64,000 nucleotides of DNA from Paraphysomonas bandaiensis (lineage: Eukaryota; Chrysophyceae), in contig CBFFRP010000354.1 in NCBI GenBank assembly GCA_965644295.1, positions 184,981 through 248,980 on the forward strand, in the 5' to 3' direction. A program made the translations under genes and the position numbers. How positions within the stretch are numbered: the stretch's first letter is position 1; each line of letters begins with the position of its first letter. The notes below the pieces were generated by a model. That model ran no database searches. It was not told where the DNA came from and was given only the letters and a program-made list of their open reading frames with translations. This document shows positions 22,270 to 34,490 of the stretch, one piece after another.

Positions 22270-23217
22270 TATGTGAAATATGTTGAATTTAGATGTAATA
22301 ATTGATATGCTCATGTGTATAGTATACTAGTGGAGTTGTTCATCCTAGAAGGTAGAAGGCCCGTTAGTAATAACGTAGTAACTGTGTTCGAATCGGACAT
22401 TGTTTTCCTACAAGTCAAAGTACCTCTAAGATTATTGATAACATAGGTGTTCATCTCTACCATAACATTCAACAATAACTTTCAATCCCCTAGCGGCCTA
22501 AGACACAAAACCAGTGAAACGGTTAGATATCTAAAATAGAAAGCACATTTAGCGAGTAGCATATATTTTAGACTGAACTGTGGTGCTGATGTTAAACTGA
22601 GAAAAATACCTCAGTGTTCAAGTCAACCAAAATATTAAGGAAATGTTACAGCGTACAACACATATATTACTAAAGTTTCCGCAAATATAAAAGCCCAAGA
22701 CATGGTATAGAGGTATAGAGGATATAGATATACAACTATTATCAGTACGACAAAAGAGACACCAGACCCAAAAAAGAATATATTGTACGACCTGCTTGGT
22801 CCGATAATTACGAGTACATATGCATCGGTCTTAAGTCACGGGATATGATAGTGGTTCATTCACGTCTCTAATTGAATAGCGCATTATCAACCGTCTTTAC
22901 GAACATAACTGCTAGAACTCTTACGCCATGCACTAGGCATACTATCATCAGATTATGCCGCCCCTGCTTTGAGTACATGCAAGATAGAATCCTGAATTAT
23001 ATTCAGTTCTAGTGCATAGCCACACGAAACGCAGACGGAGTAACTTCTCTATCAGGTTGAGATGTAGATATCAGAATAAGGGCATTCTTACGAAGGTAAG
23101 TAACTAACGGAGCGGTGTTGTATTGGTGTAGCATGCATATATGAGAATAAAGGACATGTGACGACGATGTGTTTATTGAGGAATGTGTGGAGTGCGAAAT
23201 AAGGTGGGTGGGTGCCC
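22270..23217. other. Intergenic, nothing supported
   Basis: No exon chain, tRNA or repeat was found. A GTTCGAATC word near 22387 is not flanked by a pairing T-stem. Confidence 0.4.
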
Positions 23218-23405
23218 CTAAGGGCTGTCATCACAAGGCGGTGGTGCAATGCCGAGGACAACGTGCAGGACGTGAGCAAGCTCATCGTGATCTGCAAGCT
23301 TCAAATATTAGTGAATAACGTACCGCACATTGTGCGGTTATCAGTTATTACACTGATAAGAACAGATACTACACTTGATCTTAGCCAAAAGGCCGAGAAG
23401 AGCAT
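23218..23405 (-). ncRNA. U2 spliceosomal snRNA
   Basis: On the minus strand, positions 23400-23342 read cttctcggccttttggctaa, then gatcaagtgtagtatctgtt, then cttatcagtgtaat. That is the near-invariant 5' domain of U2, including the branch-point recognition sequence GUAGUA and stems I/IIa. A likely Sm site (taatatttgaag) is at 23299-23311. A GAGCTTGCTC stem-loop III and a GGCATTGCA stem-loop IV follow. The 3' end is set by comparison with the usual length of about 188 nt and is approximate. U2 pairs with the intron branch site, which fits the many short introns in this window. The open frames overlapping it are meaningless. Confidence 0.95.
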
Positions 23406-23428
23406 GCTTTACTGTAACATCAAGTTGT

Positions 23429-23437
23429 ATTTATATA
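23429..23437 (-). promoter_or_regulatory. TATA box of U2 snRNA gene
   Basis: TATATAAAT on the minus strand lies 24-32 bp upstream of the inferred U2 5' end. No other sequence in the upstream 100 bp stands out as a proximal snRNA element. Confidence 0.55.
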
Positions 23438-23750
23438 GTTTTTTATAAACCCAAAATATTTTTTCCAATTGTGTTCTTGATATTTCTAGACTGTTGTTGT
23501 GAAGTAAAAAAAGCTAGAAAAAAGGGTTTTAAGCTTTGTGATTTCTCAGAAGTGCAGCTGAGTTTAATAAAATAGCAGTTTTAAGCTTTCCCAAAAGAAA
23601 ATCAAGACTTTTTGTCACGACATACTGCTGTACATGCTGTTTGTATATGCTGGCATGAGGATGATTAGCATAAAATTAACAAGTGGTTCATTGTTGTGGT
23701 CAGAATAATAGTCGGATCGTTTTAGCTCCTTACTGCATATCGTACTAAAC

Positions 23751-25292
<1,542 letters not shown>

Positions 25293-25640
25293 GTAAACAG
25301 CACTTTACACTGTTATATTGGAGGATTTATCTTCACCATGTTGAGTAGAGATTGTGCATTATTTGCCAGTCCCTACGATGAGTATAAATAACCGTAATAG
25401 TCATTGTAGATGTCACTGCGTAGAATGTGTAGGCATTTGTGATGAGATCTCTAACTTTATATTCTCTCCTCCACAGACGTTTTCTGTAATTGAATTCAAG
25501 GCAGCTAGGGACGTATGAGAGAGTTCCCACATTCCCAGTGATATTAACGGTAGAAACTTAGAAAAGAAAGCAATGAAACTTTAAGCGTCTCGCAGAAAGA
25601 GCTGAGACATGCTCATGATGTGTTGTTTTGACCTACTTTC
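25293..25640. other. 3' flank of thiolase gene
   Basis: No gene or repeat supported. Confidence 0.4.
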
Positions 25641-25651
25641 CCCTGATATAT

Positions 25652-25750
25652 CAGGGCCTGGTAACCGTTAATGGCCCATTAATGGTAGTGCAGTTCCCGG
25701 CAATTATAATGGTCATTAATGCCATTACCATTAACGGTTACCAGGCCCTG
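25652..25750. repeat. Inverted repeat at the left edge of the hAT-derived block
   Basis: The arm 'agggcctggtaaccgttaatgg' is inverted as 'ccattaacggttaccaggccct'. The inner part (attaatgg / ccattaat words) also pairs, leaving a small loop around 25693-25705. Confidence 0.8.
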
Positions 25751-27000
25751 TCCAGGGATAGGGAACAATATATTGCAATACTATTGTTAGATAGCGTTCC
25801 ATCAATAGTATTGATGGATTTTTTAAACCGGTCCTACAATACTATTTCAATATATTGCAATATATTGTAATCTATTAATATATGACTAATCAGTAGGTAA
25901 AAATATCCGTAGTTTCCATTTTTAGTACTTGCCATTATATGGTCCAGGGATAGGGAGCAATATATTGCAATACTATTGTTAGATAGCGTTCCATCAATAG
26001 TATTGATGGATTTTTTAAACCGGTCCTACAATACAATTACAATATATTGCAATATATTAGTATGACTAATTAGTAGGTAAACACATCCGTAGATTTCATT
26101 TTTAGTATTAGTCATTAAGATCACATGACAACCAAACCAACTGCTGCTTATAGCTACTAAAAATCCACCTCGTCCTCATCCTCTGAGCCATCATCGGTGA
26201 CATCAACATCACCATATTCACCCACAGAATTAATTGAAATATGCTAGTATCCGGCCATAAATGTCGAATAGCTTTCAGAAACAACAGCATATTAAGTAGG
26301 ATGGATACTTTTGCGCAACAATAATATAATATGTTTAGCTGTGCTGAACAGACGTTCCCATGTATTGGAAGTGCATACCAAGGCCAGGCAACCATTAATG
26401 ACTCGTGGATCTGTACGTTTCTTAATTTTTTGTGCAGACTGAAGGTTTTTAGTCGCATATAGTCAACATCAGCTTCATTATCCTTTGTGATGTTGTAATC
26501 AATTTCTCGGTTATTTATATCCATTTTGCACCCTACAGTTGAGAATCTTCTCTTATATGACTATCATAATATTGATTGCAATATATTGCAATAGTATTGT
26601 GAGCTCTTTTAACAGAAACACTATTGATGGAATATTTGACCTGTTTGCTGCGCTGAACAGGCGTTCACATGTATTGGAGGTACATACTACATGACTCGTG
26701 CACCTGTACTTAGATATTTTAACTTTTTCCGTTTCTTAAGATTTTGAGCTGATTGAAGAATTTTTTCCGCACAGCCAACTTCAGCTTCATCATCCGCTGT
26801 ATTGATATTATTTTCCGGATATTTGTATACATAGGCGTATATTTTGCACCCTATAGTTAAGAATCTTCTCTTATATGACTATCATAATATATTGATTGCA
26901 ATATATTGCAATAGTATTGTGAGCTCTTTTAACAGAAACACTACTATTGATGGAATATTTGACCAGTCCACCAATCAATATATTGTTCCCTATCCCTGCC
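25750..27000. mobile_element. hAT-derived element with terminal inverted repeats and internal tandem duplications
   Basis: The ends are inverted copies: 'cagggatagggaacaatatattg' at about 25752 and 'caatatattgttccctatccctg' at about 26976-26998. Inside, a left unit of about 185 bp is present twice (25753-25940, 25943-26110). A right unit of about 310 bp is also present twice (26338-26643, 26644-26963). On the minus strand each right unit encodes a short remnant of the hAT C-terminal dimerisation block (TSNTWERLFSTAKH at about 26380-26340, TSNTCERLFSAA at about 26690-26650), broken by stops. It is non-autonomous; transposase function is lost. Confidence 0.65.
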
Positions 27001-27019
27001 CTGTAATATACTACTAGAG

Positions 27020-27310
27020 TATATTGTTACTTGCCGTCCCAAATAATTGAATTGCAATTTAATTTAAACTATAAACTACGAACTCAACAAGTATCAACAA
27101 GTAGCTATACATTAGCTTCCAACATAGCTTGTTCAACTGTTATTTCATACCAGAGGCAACGATATATTAATTCGATCCTTTACCGTCTGGGTAAGTGGGG
27201 CTTTGTTTCCACCTAGAATTATTACAACTGCCTTTTCGAAGCAGCTTTGAGAATAATAGTGTTCACATTCTTCCTGTAATTCTATTGATACTCCTCAACA
27301 ACTTCAGCCT
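27020..27310 (-). pseudogene. Internally deleted hAT transposase remnant
   Basis: The two ends match 36300-36365 ('tagct.ccaa.atagct...tcaactgt.atttca..ccagaggc') and 36640-36735 ('actgccttttcgaa..agc', 'gaataatag'). The roughly 280 bp that lie between these ends in the 36-kb copy are missing here. It is on the same strand as the 36-kb copy. Confidence 0.55.
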
Positions 27311-28329
27311 GATCTAGTTGAACATAATTCTTGGTCCCAGCCAGTACCTCGAACGTTTATGTCAAGTTATGACACAATTGAATGATTTACTAAAAGTTAA
27401 CTGCTGAACATGTATTCACTCAGTAAGCTTACAATAAAATTATAATCAATATCTCTTCTCATTCACTGTTATTAACTTCATAGTTACTTATTGTGCATAG
27501 TTATACCCTTTTCCGACCATCACCAAAAATTTCACCAGGTTTTACATCAAAACCCAGGTTTTGGTATTACCTCGACTTTTCATCAATATCATGTTATATC
27601 TACGACCAACCATTTTTTTTCTCAACTTTTTTTAGCGGTCCGGACGCGGCGGAAAAAACCTGGAGGTTTTTTGCAAACCACGGACGCCCCTATTTCTCGT
27701 ACGATCTTACATCGTCACTATCTTGTATGATGATCAATATATTATATTCAGTTTTATTATTACAGTAGCTATCATGTTGTTAGTTCTCATAATATACTGG
27801 TTATCACTACTGTATTCTTCGACTAACGGTCATAATTTCAACAGCAAAACTCAACAGTTTACTTTTCCCAATAATACTCTTGTTGGCGTAAATATTTCAC
27901 AGAATCGTTTCAGAATATCTGTCAGAATATTATCATTAAGATAAGCGCAACAACATGATGCCATATATTAATATAATGTTATCATCGGCATGATATATAT
28001 ATAACATATTATGTTGTATTCAGCATATTACACGATGTATGCCTTTAGTACATTATGGTTGCACCAACAAGGTGCTTGTAGCAATGCACAAGCAGTCCCG
28101 AAACAACTGAGTATTTCGTAATCCGTGTTACTACAAGTATAGAGTAGTAGATAGCTAAATGCAATAAGTTCTCTCATGTAATAATCAGATCTTTATATGT
28201 CTTTAGTACATTAATAGACAAGGTACTAAAACACAGAGGGCTCAAATTACAAAGATTTAATAATTCCGTATGTGTATAGTCTTCTACCATCATTATATAG
28301 TGGTGAGCTCCGATGACCATAACAGAGTA
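27311..28329. other. AT-rich region, no gene resolved
   Basis: At 27537-27670 there are two oppositely oriented words, 'accaggtttt..aaaacccaggtttt' and 'aaaaaacctggaggttttt', around a small GC-rich patch ('gcggtccggacgcggcgg'), possibly a small foldback. Around 28055-28100 a diverged copy of the hairpin core ('gcaccaacaaggtgcttgtagc') occurs. Open frames in 27491-27944 are hydrophobic and AT-driven and have no support. Confidence 0.35.
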
Positions 28330-28860
28330 CATTATATATTATAGATTAGCGATAGGCGTTTAAGAGTGAAAACAAATTGAGCATTGCAATTTAACACAAA
28401 TAACTAGTGCTTAACTCTGATATCCTAATCTTTGGTGATACGATAGCTGCTTGTGGGTCACCGCAAGCACCACCACACAGGTGCAACTACTTTCGCTCCC
28501 TGTCCTTAAGGTGAACAGCCCGGATGCTTGACGTCAGCAGGCAGCCCAACAATATCCCGGATGCTCTTGAGGTGGGCCGGATGCCTATTTATTCGTCAAG
28601 GCCCAAAGACGTCTACATAAGTGACACTTATTAGTGTCCTTAGTACCACACAAGCATTTGACTATGAGCGGTGAGTGGGCAGAAAAATATCCACTGACTA
28701 TATATATGCGGCCCATATTAGTTTCCCGGAGAAATATCTCCGGTACTTATCCCCCAGTACACCACGAAAAGGTGCGAGTCCGACTTTGTTGTGGGGGTCG
28801 ATACAAACAACATTCCGACAGTTTTATTGAAAATCCGGTGGTAGATAAATAATTATGTAA
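28330..28860 (+). mobile_element. Short inverted-repeat element, long copy
   Basis: This copy is full-length and in the same orientation as the 8899 copy. It has the terminus 'gattagcgataggcgtttaagag' near 28345, 'cttaactctgatatcc', the hairpin core CACCGCAAGCACCACCACACAGGTGC and 'cttaaggtgaacagcccggatgcttgac'. Further along are 'caaagacgtctacataagtgacac' and 'ggtacttatcccccagtaca', and it ends 'aaggtgcgagtccgactttgttg'. Confidence 0.65.
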
Positions 28861-29791
28861 ACATCTCCTTCCATTTTAGCATAGCAGAATGCGTTTGATA
28901 CACATCCAACAGATAAATGTGGTACATCATAATATATAAACACACACAGCTGTGTATATATATATATATACTGAAATGCTAACGCAATACTTTGTCTCAA
29001 GCAGTCATATAATATATATACTTAACAAGTGGAGCAAACGTGTTTTCGTTACATCAATACCACAGTACATGAATTCTAATCCGTCTTCGCGATCGCAGAC
29101 TCAAGCTCCTCGTATTTGTCTCATCGAACAAAAAATGTACAGCAATCCCATCTAGTCGGAGGTCATTGGGGTGATAGGTAGCTTCCATTCAAAAATTCAA
29201 CCCAATCCTTGATCCTTGATATCCTCTAGTACACCTCACTGGCTGTTCAGGTCCTGAGTGAACATATCTAGAGCTCCTTATATAGTAGCTAGTAGCTATA
29301 TATCTGAAATAGTCAACGTATATATAATATATACAGCAAATCCTCCTTCTGAAGAAATCTCTCTGCTTGCATAGCCTCCTCTGTACGCACTCTATACTAC
29401 TTAGCCCGTGCACAACGCACTTCTACATGAATACTGCGTATACTTGACTAATACAGGTAATACTGCACTGTGGTCATTGTTTAGAGTTTTGAATTTCGTT
29501 GTAACTACCTTTAAGTGGAAATATCTTTTTGCTACCATTACATTTTTAACGCTTAGTCCCCACATAAGGTCAATCTTGTCGCAGTAATGCGGTGTAAATT
29601 ATTACCACATATCAACAAACCAATGGTATAACACGTAATTGCAGAATTTCACACTTACAAATCTCATGCCCTTAGAATTCTAACAAAGACTGCCACTAGC
29701 TGAAGTGGCCATCTTGTGAATTTGGTGTGCAAGACTCGATATAAAAGGATTCCAACGAAGAAGTTCTCTGCACAGTAAACAGCAACATTTA
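28861..29791. other. Intergenic, AT-rich, no gene supported
   Basis: Contains (TA)n near 28956-28971 and 29320-29333. Open frames here have no domain, no splice support and no composition shift. Confidence 0.4.
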
Positions 29792-31001
29792 TTACATGCC
29801 ACTTAAATGACAGAAAATAGTTACCGGGTCGGATTGTTGGTGAACAGGATTAATTTCTTCTTGAGTATTTTCTGACTCTGAGTTGCTGGACTCACTCCTT
29901 TGTCGTCGACGTCCAGCCACCATATCACTCGTATCTCTTCCATTACCGGTTACTCTGTCAGTATCTCTCTCTGTCCATACACTTCCCCGTTGGACCAACT
30001 GTTCTTTAACACGCATTATATATAACAGAGTTGATGCCTAATGTAAAACATATAAAAGGTTGTATATTCGTAGTTATGAGGGCGTCTTACTGGGAATAAC
30101 GTTGGAATCCAATTGGAGATTAGAAACCAACCAAGCAAGTATATCTTTCTATCTGTAATGTTGTTGCCCAAAATAATATCCGAACAAAGTAAACCAAGTG
30201 CCAGTATTCTGAGAAAGAAGCACACATTACAGACCAAGAGAACTGCATTGATACGAAGCAGAATATCGATTTTTCTGTTTCGTCCTGGCGAAGCTTTGAT
30301 AGACGTTCTACCCAGTTTCTGCTGCAGGCGAATACCATACCATAACATACCACAGGCTAACAACATAAGACTTATGCTATGAACAAGTATAAGTAGCAAA
30401 TTGATATAGCTGAATTTATCCTGAAAGTTACTATAACTTCCACTCGCAACTGCATCAACACAACATTAGAAAACGCAACCTTTATAACGCATTTACTTAC
30501 ACAAACAGGCAATTGTAATAATCGTGATGAGTAGGTTTGTGTATACAATAACAAGACCAGCACGCCTAGGATATTCAAATCTATTTCCGAATGCCATTGT
30601 GTTTCCCCACAGATATATGACCTACATGATATATTCGTGAGTCATTGAAGACCGGCCAAATATGAAGACCGTTAAAAAGGCGTAAACATAGCAGAATAAG
30701 GCAACCAAATGAGATGAGTACCCCCATAGCGCGTAACTAAATTATGTCACTTATAACAATACTTTAAATATTAAAGCGGAGAATACCCGTTGTGTAACAT
30801 CAGGCTACCACAATATAAGGTCTCGAATAACGCATACAAAGTCATGCAAAAGTGAAACATCATTTTCATATGATGTGGATCATATAATAATAACCATGCT
30901 TTCCATGTTTGGACAGTGGAAACAATAAAAAATACAAGGTAAAGAATCCCTCCAAAGAAACCGCAGGTGAAGAAACTCTCCGGTGCGATAACAAAAGTCA
31001 T
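29792..31001 (-). CDS. TOM1/THH1/TPRA1-like seven-transmembrane protein
   Basis: Five exons on the minus strand (31001-30787, 30736-30626, 30580-30501, 30449-30091, 30037-29792) join in phase; introns are 50, 45, 51 and 53 nt; 336 aa. An in-frame stop lies just upstream of the ATG. Hydrophobic segments appear in order: GGILYLVFFIVSTV, FHFCMTLYALFETLYCGSLM, HLVALFCYVYAFLTVFIF, RAGLVIVYTNLLITIITIA, INLLLILVHSISLMLLACGM, INAVLLVCNVCFFLRILALG and YLLGWFLISNWIPTLFPAST. The ending WIPTLFPASTLLYIMR is the hallmark of this family. A charged Ser/Arg-rich cytosolic tail of about 70 residues follows. Plant TOM1/THH1 proteins sit in the tonoplast; TPRA1 is the animal relative. The role here is unknown. 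It could also be described simply as a GPCR-like 7TM protein. Confidence 0.82.
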
Positions 31002-31735
31002 GGGGCTAGAATAGTGAATCCTTCCCCTTGATGACTAGGCAACACGCTTTATTATAGGTCAGTGATTATAGAGTGATGACTCATATCCATGAAATGAAAC
31101 CAATGACAAATATCGCAACGTTTAAATAATTGTATTACTTTACCATCCAGACAAGTACAACAGTGCAGGATATATATGGTATACTTCTTGCTGTGTACAA
31201 AAACCCAACCTACCAACACTGGACCATGATTTTCGAACTCCCTATGAATGTGCCGGAAAAGTCTAAATATCCCTGATTTTGATGAAGGAAACATGAAAAG
31301 CCCGAATACTACCGAATACCGTGGTATTACGACTTCATAGTGTCTGGTATTTGCAGCTTGCAGGCTGCACAGAGTATGTCATCATGATTGCCACACAGCT
31401 TGAAGCGAGGGAGGAGTGGGAATTCCATGTGAATCCGCTTTGGACACCACAGCAAAGCAACACTTCCTACCCTTTTAATAGCTATTATAGTATCCATTAA
31501 AAGGGTGTCGGGCCGTCACCCTTAATGTTTTCCAAGTTCTAATTCTAATATATCCTTTTACTAAATATAAATAATTGCCAATTATTTGCTTTAATTGCAA
31601 CCTTCCAGCGAGCAATTAAATTGAAAGTATTACGTATATTGCATGCAATTCAATTGCAATTATAATTAATTGCAATTCAATTGTTAATTGTTACGCAGCC
31701 CTGAATGAAAATAATAGGAACGACTAGGTTTAATA
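31002..31735. other. Intergenic with a poly-purine/pyrimidine hairpin and TTGCAATT-rich element end
   Basis: At 31470-31507 'acccttttaatagctattatagtatccattaaaagggt' is an inverted repeat. At 31590-31690 the words ttgcaattaattgcaatt recur, like the hAT element ends near 36250 and 37200. The minus-strand open frame 31052-31294 has no splice link to the 7TM gene and an in-frame stop separates them. Confidence 0.4.
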
Positions 31736-32763
31736 GCGAGGTATTGTAATTCGTACATAAGTGCGATGATGAATGTGAACAGTTGTAGTCGCACGAAAGG
31801 CTTCTCATTGCCTTAATTTTATCATCATCAACCGATTTATATACAATATGATTAACGCTTAACCTCTGTTAGTGCACCTGATTGGATGATATGTATATGA
31901 TATGAGGCACATAATGTCCTGATAAGTACAATGTCACCCAAATCCTAATAGGACTCTGTGCCACTGCTCACTGCTCCTCACCACATATACAGCATCAGAT
32001 ATAACACTTAAACTCTCATGTAATATTCTTGAAGTTGTTTCAAAGTCCTGGTTATGAAGGTATATCGCTTGCACTGACATCATTTGTGATTTTCTACAGC
32101 ACACGAAGGATGGAGTATAACTTCTTGGAGAGTTTGATGAGTGTTTGATAGTTGACTCATAATTGTGTTTTTTCTCTAATTGTGTAATATAATGAAATCA
32201 CTTACATATGACTGTGAGTCTGTGAGTAGTGAGTATCATAATTAAGATAGAAGTGAGTTTCTGTTGAACCGAATATTGAAGTTGAATATCTATATTTACC
32301 CGGTGCTGATAGCTATGAGCGCTCTGTTGAGCCCAAATCAGGTCAAAAAATGATTTTGAGACAAAATGGGGATAATTGATGTCCTACACATGAGAAATGT
32401 GAACATGTTGAAAAAGTATGAATACATGTCAGAGAGCACACTAATTCATGATTCTAGAATTATTACTACAGACTACTAAATTCAACCCTCTGCTATAGCT
32501 GCCAACACTTTCGCCAACACCAATCGACATGTAATAACTACGTATCAGATGTTCACAATCCTTCTCCAAAATTCCACCAACAACATCAGTACTACCGCCT
32601 TCTAAATTACCAGCATGACTACTTAGCAATGTTGCCCTTCCACAGACACTATCGCTTACACCATAAACTACTCGTGATATACGCGCATCCAATATATAGT
32701 TAACACAACGAGCGCATGGCTCAAGAGTTGTGTACAAAGTACAGTTTTTCAAGCAGTTGGACC
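31736..32763. repeat. Left arm of a ~1-kb inverted repeat
   Basis: The sequence is the reverse complement of 34231-35497 apart from a roughly 75-bp deletion and a 338-bp insertion in the right arm. Marker text: 'acccggtgctgatagctatgagcgctctgtt' near 32298 pairs with 'agagcgctcatagctatcagcaccgggt' near 34951. The left arm includes the 3' half of the deaminase gene. Confidence 0.85.
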
Positions 32764-33041
32764 CCAGGGCACGACGAGCTCTCCTGAGGCACTGAATCTC
32801 AGCTTGCATTTCCTCATCTTGCAATGCATTGACCTTATTTCTATTCGCAGCCAATACGCGACCGTCAGAGCCCACAACAACAACACCTACCTAAATGTAT
32901 GATATATATAAGTCATAACATAGTACACGGAGCGCAAAGAATACCGGTATTTCTTTCTCTCGATATCCAGCCTTTACAAATATATTAAAATCGAAATTAT
33001 AACTTTTCGAATACCTGAGCCTGCCGTAGTGCAAGTTTCAT
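32441..33041 (-). CDS. TadA/ADAT2-type tRNA adenosine deaminase-like protein, altered HAE motif
   Basis: Three exons on the minus strand (33041-33015, 32971-32945, 32890-32441) give 167 aa; the first two are only 27 nt each. Joined, they restore the TadA start MKLALRQAQAGYREKEIPVG followed by VVVVGSDGRVLAANRN. The zinc site PCARC sits in YTTLEPCARCVNYILDARIS, followed by VVYGVSDS. The C-terminal helix GGILEKDCEHLIRSYY fits TadA. The first zinc-ligand motif, normally HAE (or CAE), reads QAE (codon 32804-32806), so catalysis is doubtful. Options are a non-catalytic partner in the manner of ADAT3, a decayed gene, or an unusual ligand. TadA-type enzymes convert A34 to inosine in tRNA. A broken second copy lies at 34231-34490. 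Confidence 0.8.
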
Positions 33042-34230
33042 GTAGATCGTATCCAGCTTCGATACAGCGCTATTTACTTCTCGAATAATATTTCTGGAAT
33101 AACTCCATCTGAATGGGAGAAATCCTTTAAACTTGCTGCTACTTAAAATATACATGACTGAGGTTTAAAAGCTCAACATCAAGTAGACCGGTATATATTA
33201 AGTCGTTTGTTATGTTGGTCAAGAATAACAACGAATATCACTATGCCACAATGTGCACATGGACAGCAGCACCAGATGTACTCTGTACGCAGAGTCGTGT
33301 ACATGATGCTGTACTGTACTGTACTGTATGTTCTGCACACTCGCGATATAACGCGTTTTGTTTACTACGACGTACAGTATACTACAAAAAACTGGTTTTG
33401 TAAGTGCAAATCGATGTTTTCATCGTTTTTTTAGTTGAAAAGTCACTTTTCACTTCAAAAATAAGGACTTTGCAATGAAAAAAACGATGACCAAATCAAT
33501 GAACTTTTATCAATGATGATAATCAACCCGGTTACGGGTTACATGCGATATATATCCATGACATTAATTACAACACCACAACTACGACGTACACTATGCA
33601 CAACATACACCAATACGATCAGGGACATACACACACTATCTTTAGAATGGAGTATGTCAACATTATATACAGCCATTGTTGCAATGACACCCTTTGTCTC
33701 GAGTAATGCTCTTCTCAGTCCTCATGATGGGTATCGATTGCTATATGCAGAGCAGTGGGATACATTAACCACTACTTTTGTCCAAAGAGAGGAAGGGTGC
33801 ATACAGAGCATATGAGGTCGCATTTTCCCCAGAAATTTGGAACGTGCCCAAATAATATGCCATAGCGATGGATTTTCCATTTATGTGCCACATCTACTAA
33901 TTTGATTAGATTTAGGTGCACTGCTGCAGTCCGTAGAAATTTGTGGATATGCTGCCTTGTATCATCTAGTAGGGTATCAGTTTTAAGTGCTAGCCAATTA
34001 AATTGCAATGCTGAATTAGTTCTGACTCCTAGTCGACTATTGCTAATAATCAGACATCCACTACAAAGTTACAACTCTTTCTTGAAATTACATTGTATGC
34101 AACAAATCAAGTTAAAGGCTTAGTGTAGAGCGAGCAAAGGTAACTTCAGTGAAATGTCCAATTCTAAAATTGTAGTGACTATAATTCAAAACCATAGAAA
34201 TGCTGCTTTCTTATTAGCTTATCCCCATTA
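33042..34230. other. Loop between the inverted-repeat arms
   Basis: This includes the 5' flank of the deaminase gene. A hairpin (catcgttttttt / aaaaaaacgatg) is at about 33417-33490, with an inner gaaaagtcacttttc palindrome. An open plus-strand frame of 100 codons (33513-33815) has no recognisable domain or introns. A family terminus ('attgctaataatcagacatc') is near 34037. Confidence 0.4.
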
Positions 34231-34490
34231 GGGTCCAACTGCTCGAAAAACTGCACTTTGTACACAACTCTTGAGCCATGCGCTCGTTGTGTTAAATATA
34301 TATTGGATGCGCGTATATCACGAGTAGTTTAGAAGGCGGTAGTACTGATGTTGTTGGTGGAATTTTGGAGAAGGATTGTGAACATCTGATACGTAGTTAT
34401 TACATGTCGATTGGTGTTGGCGAAAGTGTTGGCAGCTATAGCAGAAGGTTGAGCTTAGTAGTCTGTAGTAATAATTCTAGAATCATGAAG
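34231..34490 (+). pseudogene. Truncated inverted copy of the TadA-like deaminase gene
   Basis: It matches the minus-strand gene from the CLKNCTLYTTLEPCARC region to the stop codon, but about 75 bp after 'tatatcacgagtagttt' are missing. That shifts and removes the segment after ARISRVV. The 5' half of the gene is absent. The last codon differs (AAG TAG versus AAT TAG). No promoter or start is evident. Confidence 0.85.

Noticed and set aside
22340-22410. Possible tRNA (GTTCGAATC word)
   Set aside because: The flanking bases do not pair as a T-stem and no acceptor or D-arm could be drawn.
28780-28800. Possible tRNA-derived SINE (aggtgcgagtccgac resembles a B box) in the short element family
   Set aside because: No A box at proper spacing; the families are better explained by inverted termini.
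33513-33815. Plus-strand open frame of 100 codons in the inverted-repeat loop
   Set aside because: C-rich but without introns, domains or a composition that sets it apart; not enough to call a gene.
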